The translations under genes were made by a program, and so were the position numbers. DNA of 64,000 nt, taken from JBALVT01 sp965262875. GTDB taxonomy: Bacteria; Pseudomonadota; Gammaproteobacteria; Pseudomonadales; Halieaceae. Below, piece by piece: positions 61,278 through 64,000 of this stretch. The stretch is from positions 1,860,001-1,924,000 of the forward strand of contig OZ253569.1 in NCBI GenBank assembly GCA_965262875.1, read 5' to 3'. The first letter of the stretch is position 1. Every line of letters starts with the position of its first letter. The notes below the pieces were generated by a model. That model was given only the letters and a program-made list of their open reading frames with translations. It ran no database searches and was not told where the DNA came from.

Positions 61278-61533
61278 TCAGCCTATCGGATTGCCGCTAT
61301 TTTGTAAATTAGCATCATCTTATTGATTTATAAGGGGAAATCGGGATTTAAAAAATTCAAGCTATTGAAATTGCTGAAGTTTCTTAGCGGCACTTTTTAC
61401 ATGTTTTGCACGCCCCAGCCCGATAGCGCGCCGTAACAACACGCTATTTTGACACGCTGCAAATTAGGAAAAGCAATCATAAACAAGGCAAACTATCCCG
61501 ACAAAAAAAGTTAGGCTCAGAGTGAACCGCGAA

Positions 61534-61566
61534 AGCCCCGAAAACATACCTCCCTTCGGGACTTTA
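61534..61566 (-). terminator. Possible terminator of the PQQ dehydrogenase gene
   Basis: CCCCGAAAAC and the TTCGGG of CCCTTCGGGAC can pair, 23 bases beyond the minus-strand stop. The T run is poor, so this is weak. From 61421 to 61588 no gene is seen. Confidence 0.35.
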
Positions 61567-61588
61567 TTTTACGCTAGCTGTTCTCTCT

Positions 61589-63403
61589 TTATAGGCTCGC
61601 TACCTTAGTGGGCAGAGCGAAGACTGTCAGGCTGCCACCTAGCTGAGTATAGTCACTGAGCTTGCGGTAGGCGCCAACTGCCCCAAGACCTTCGGTATCG
61701 CCTTCCAGCCCGGCAGCCATGCCGATACCAGCCCAACCACCTATCCCGGAGAGTATAGCAATGTACTGTTTCCCAGCGTGCGTATAGGTATTGATATTGC
61801 CGATGATGCCAGAAGGCGTTTTAAACTTGTATAGCTCCTTACCCGTTTTGGCGTCTACTGCCTTCAAGTAGCCTTCCAGTGTACCGTAGAAAACTACATC
61901 TCCGGCTGTTGCCAGCGCTCCGCTCCAGACGGAGAAAGCCTCCGGTAGTGACCACACTATCTTGCCTTTGTCCGCATCCCAGGCAATAAAGTTGCCCAGT
62001 CCACCATGACTGTCCGGTGCCGGGAACATGCTCAACGTGGCACCGATATAAGGCTGGCCTGCCGAATAGGCTACTTCATAAGGCTCGTAATTCATGCACA
62101 CATGGTTGGTTGGCACGTAGAACAGGCCTGTACGCGGCGAATACGCCGCTGGCTGTTGATCTTTACTGCCTAGCACGGCGGGACAAACACCTTGTGTGTC
62201 AACATCTGCACCATTTTGGTCGGTGCTGTATTTGCTCACGACTTGAGGTCGTCCAGTTTTCATATCGACGTGAGTCGCCCAGTTGACCGCCGGGTCAAAT
62301 TTCTCTGCAACCAACAGTTCACCCGTCTTACGGTCCATCGTGTAGGCGAAACCGTTGCGGTCAAAATGCACAAGGGTGTTACGCATTTTCCCTTTGACTT
62401 TTTGATCCACCAATATCATCTCGTTGACGCCGTCATAGTCCCACTCATCATGAGGCGTCATTTGATAGAGCCACTTCGTCATGCCGGTATCGGCGTCACG
62501 GGCCCAGATTGCCATGGACCAACGGTTATCACCGGGACGTTGACTAGGATTCCATGTACCTGGGTTGCCTGAGCCGTAATAGATAAGATTCAGTTTCGGA
62601 TCGTAAGAGATCCAGCCCCATGTGGTGCCGCCGCCAATTTTCCACTCGTCACCTTTCCATGTGTCAATACCGGAGTTCTTACCGATAGGCTTTAGCATAT
62701 GCGTGGTCTTTTCCGGGTGCACCAGCATTTCATTATCCGGGCCAGTGCTGTAACCGCGCCAGACTTGCTTGCCCGTTTTGGTGTCATAAGCGGTGAGGTG
62801 TCCTCGAACGCCAAATTCACCACCACTGATCCCAACAAAGACCTTGTCTTTCACAACTATTGGCGCGCTGGTACCGGTTGCCCCTTTCTTGGGGTCACCA
62901 TTCTTCACTGACCACACCAGCTTACCGGTGGCTGCATCTAGGGCGATAAATGTGGCATCGGCTTGCAGCATGAAGATTTTGCCGTCGCCGTAAGCTAGTC
63001 CCCGATTGACCGTGTCGCAACACATCACCGGAATGACCGAGGGATCTTGCTTCGGCTCATACGCCCATTTCAATCCCTGGTCCACCAGGCTAATGGCGAA
63101 CACTTTGTTGGGAAAGGGGGTTTGTAGATACATGGTATCGCCGATAACCAGCGGACCACCTTCATGCCCCCGTAAAACCCCGGTCGACATAGTCCAGGCA
63201 ACCTGTAACTCAGCGGCATTACTGGCGTTGATCTCTTCCAACTTACTGTAACGAGTACCCGCGTAATTCCCGCCCCACATAACCCATTGGTTAGCGTCTT
63301 CCTGCATCTTGAGCAGTTCGTTATTTGCCGACAAACCCGCGGAAAATAGAATAGTTGCTACAGCAACAACGGTTAGTCTCGATATTGAGATTCTTATTTT
63401 CAT
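61589..63403 (-). CDS. PQQ-dependent alcohol dehydrogenase with lanthanide-type motif
   Basis: 604 residues from MKIRISISRLT (in-frame start 13 codons earlier at 63442). Signal peptide to about GLSA, so periplasmic. Eight-bladed propeller with WNPSQRPGDNRW and repeated W-motifs (TGKLVWS, TGKQVWRG). The vicinal Cys pair in VMCCDTVNRG, the metal Glu in GISGGEFGV, the Asn in YGSGNPGTW and the catalytic Asp in HDEWDYDG are all present. The second Asp of WDYD is the residue that marks lanthanide-dependent XoxF/ExaF-type enzymes; calcium enzymes have Ala there. Electron acceptor would be a cytochrome c, not encoded here. Confidence 0.92.
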   Translation of the reverse strand: MKIRISISRLTVVAVATILFSAGLSANNELLKMQEDANQWVMWGGNYAGTRYSKLEEINASNAAELQVAWTMSTGVLRGHEGGPLVIGDTMYLQTPFPNKVFAISLVDQGLKWAYEPKQDPSVIPVMCCDTVNRGLAYGDGKIFMLQADATFIALDAATGKLVWSVKNGDPKKGATGTSAPIVVKDKVFVGISGGEFGVRGHLTAYDTKTGKQVWRGYSTGPDNEMLVHPEKTTHMLKPIGKNSGIDTWKGDEWKIGGGTTWGWISYDPKLNLIYYGSGNPGTWNPSQRPGDNRWSMAIWARDADTGMTKWLYQMTPHDEWDYDGVNEMILVDQKVKGKMRNTLVHFDRNGFAYTMDRKTGELLVAEKFDPAVNWATHVDMKTGRPQVVSKYSTDQNGADVDTQGVCPAVLGSKDQQPAAYSPRTGLFYVPTNHVCMNYEPYEVAYSAGQPYIGATLSMFPAPDSHGGLGNFIAWDADKGKIVWSLPEAFSVWSGALATAGDVVFYGTLEGYLKAVDAKTGKELYKFKTPSGIIGNINTYTHAGKQYIAILSGIGGWAGIGMAAGLEGDTEGLGAVGAYRKLSDYTQLGGSLTVFALPTKVASL

Positions 63404-63525
63404 ACTAGAGTTTAGAGTCTGGGGAGGAAGATTATCGCGCAAAGTGTGCGAAAAAACTTGACATAAAGCGGCAAAAAGTTTGCCGCGCCCTATACAGCTT
63501 TGCTTTTTAAAAGGTGTATAGGGGG

Positions 63526-63567
63526 CGGCCTTCAGAAAGAAATGAATCGATTTCTTCTGGAGGCCGC
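63526..63567. repeat. Long imperfect hairpin upstream of the last transposase
   Basis: CGGCCTTCAGAAAGAAAT and ATTTCTTCTGGAGGCCG are inverted with a short loop. Role unknown; may belong to the PQQ gene's upstream region or the next element. Confidence 0.55.
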
Positions 63568-63651
63568 TATGAACGCAACAGGATGTGCTCGCATCCCCCG
63601 CGAACTGTGCTATTGGATAACATTTTTAAGCAAAGCGCTACCCCCAGTCTT

Positions 63652-63722
63652 TTCCAATATGAAATGAGCCTGAAACCCGGGAATGTGGCGGAAGTTGATT
63701 CCAACATAAAATGAGCCTGAAA
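63652..63722. repeat. Pair of 24-bp direct repeats before the last transposase
   Basis: TTCCAA.AT.AAATGAGCCTGAAA at 63652-63675 and 63699-63722, differing at two or three bases, 47 bases apart. Probably transposase-binding repeats near the left end of the element at the window edge. Confidence 0.65.
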
Positions 63723-63751
63723 TAGTCCTTGTAGTCGTTCATGATCAGCGG

Positions 63752-64000
63752 ATGAAAACGATCATGAGCTTAGAACATCTGAATACCCTGGGTGCCATCA
63801 AACAGTTTCTCGACGGCACACAGGAAGTAGCCTTCAACGTGGCCACTGAGAAATCTGAACGCTATCGCTGGGTACAGAAGGCACTGGTGAAGCACCGATA
63901 CTTACAGCTTGGCAAAACAGACCGGGGAACCGTCACCCGCTACCTGATAAAGGTAACCGGCTACTCCCTGGCCCAGACCAGGCGCCTGATACGCCAATAC
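63752..64000 (+). CDS. Integrase-core transposase, N-terminal part (runs off the window)
   Basis: MKTIMSLEHLNTLGAIKQFL, then VAFNVATEKSERYRWVQKAL and YLIKVTGYSLAQTRRLIRQY with no stop before base 64000. This is the HTH-bearing N-terminus seen in IS481-like or related integrase-core transposases; the DDE core lies beyond the window. Confidence 0.6.
   Translation, partial: MKTIMSLEHLNTLGAIKQFLDGTQEVAFNVATEKSERYRWVQKALVKHRYLQLGKTDRGTVTRYLIKVTGYSLAQTRRLIRQY

Larger units (their letters stand above)
59660..61420. mobile_element. Inverted pair of Tn3-family transposon arms around a partial IS66
   Basis: Both outer ends are the same 38-bp repeat (59660-59697 and 61383-61420), starting GGCTGGGGCGTGCAAAACAT and ending GTGCCGCTAAG. 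Each arm is 379 bp (59660-60038 and 61042-61420), nearly identical and inverted, containing the first ~85 codons of a Tn3 transposase (QPWQTTFLGNQALPRTLTPFE). The right arm goes on to 60908 with a frameshifted continuation. Flanking 5-mers GTGAC and CGATA differ. Confidence 0.85.

Noticed and set aside
1..64000. CRISPR arrays, tRNA and rRNA genes
   Set aside because: No regularly spaced short repeats and no rRNA or tRNA-like sequence were recognised on reading; a dedicated search was not possible.

Overview
The window reads as accessory DNA of a Gram-negative bacterium, most likely a marine-type gammaproteobacterium. Grounds: a TonB-dependent receptor, LysR/AraC/MarR control of aromatic catabolism, a PQQ alcohol dehydrogenase, and IS66/Tn3/IS630 elements. 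The genus cannot be read from the sequence. A ParB-type partition protein at the left edge, an ArdC antirestriction gene and several toxin-antitoxin pairs point to a plasmid or integrative element. No rRNA, tRNA or CRISPR array was recognised.

Layout. 1-5.4 kb: mobile backbone (ParB C-terminus, RadC-like JAB protein, small orphan genes with repeated operator-like motifs, a frameshifted ArdC gene, a ParD/ParE-like pair). 5.5-8.0 kb: complete IS66 with 8-bp target duplications. 8.5-12.2 kb: mazEF followed by qatA, qatB and the 5' end of qatC, an anti-phage Qat system broken by a Tn3-family transposon. 12.2-18.8 kb: that transposon, with a tyrosine recombinase, an inserted IS630, tnpA and a higBA pair. 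18.8-20.6 kb: remnants of a second Tn3 transposase and of an arylamine N-acetyltransferase.

20.6-57.9 kb: a large aromatic-catabolism island. One block holds an AraC regulator, [2Fe-2S] ferredoxin, FAD phenol-type hydroxylase, MarR regulator, TonB receptor and a formamidase-like protein. The core carries all genes for protocatechuate 4,5-cleavage to pyruvate plus oxaloacetate (ligAB, ligC, ligI, ligU, ligJ, ligK), a LysR regulator with two DNA-binding domains, and a 1074-residue fusion of a reductive dehalogenase with an NAD(P)H/flavin/[2Fe-2S] reductase. A P450 and a thiamine-diphosphate enzyme with a Tat-like signal precede ligA. The last block is a hydroquinone-type lower pathway: aldehyde dehydrogenase, VOC protein, aromatic-acid transporter, PcpA/LinE-type dioxygenase, maleylacetate reductase, fused 3-oxoadipate CoA-transferase and a truncated thiolase.

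57.9-64 kb: IS21-type remnant, an inverted pair of Tn3 arms around a partial second IS66, a PQQ alcohol dehydrogenase with the lanthanide-type Asp, and the start of another transposase. Working model: halogenated phenolic acids enter by the AAHS transporter or the TonB receptor, are dehalogenated reductively in the cytoplasm by a self-sufficient enzyme, and reach protocatechuate and/or hydroquinone for ring cleavage. The hydroxylase linking 4-hydroxybenzoate to protocatechuate (pobA) is not in the window.
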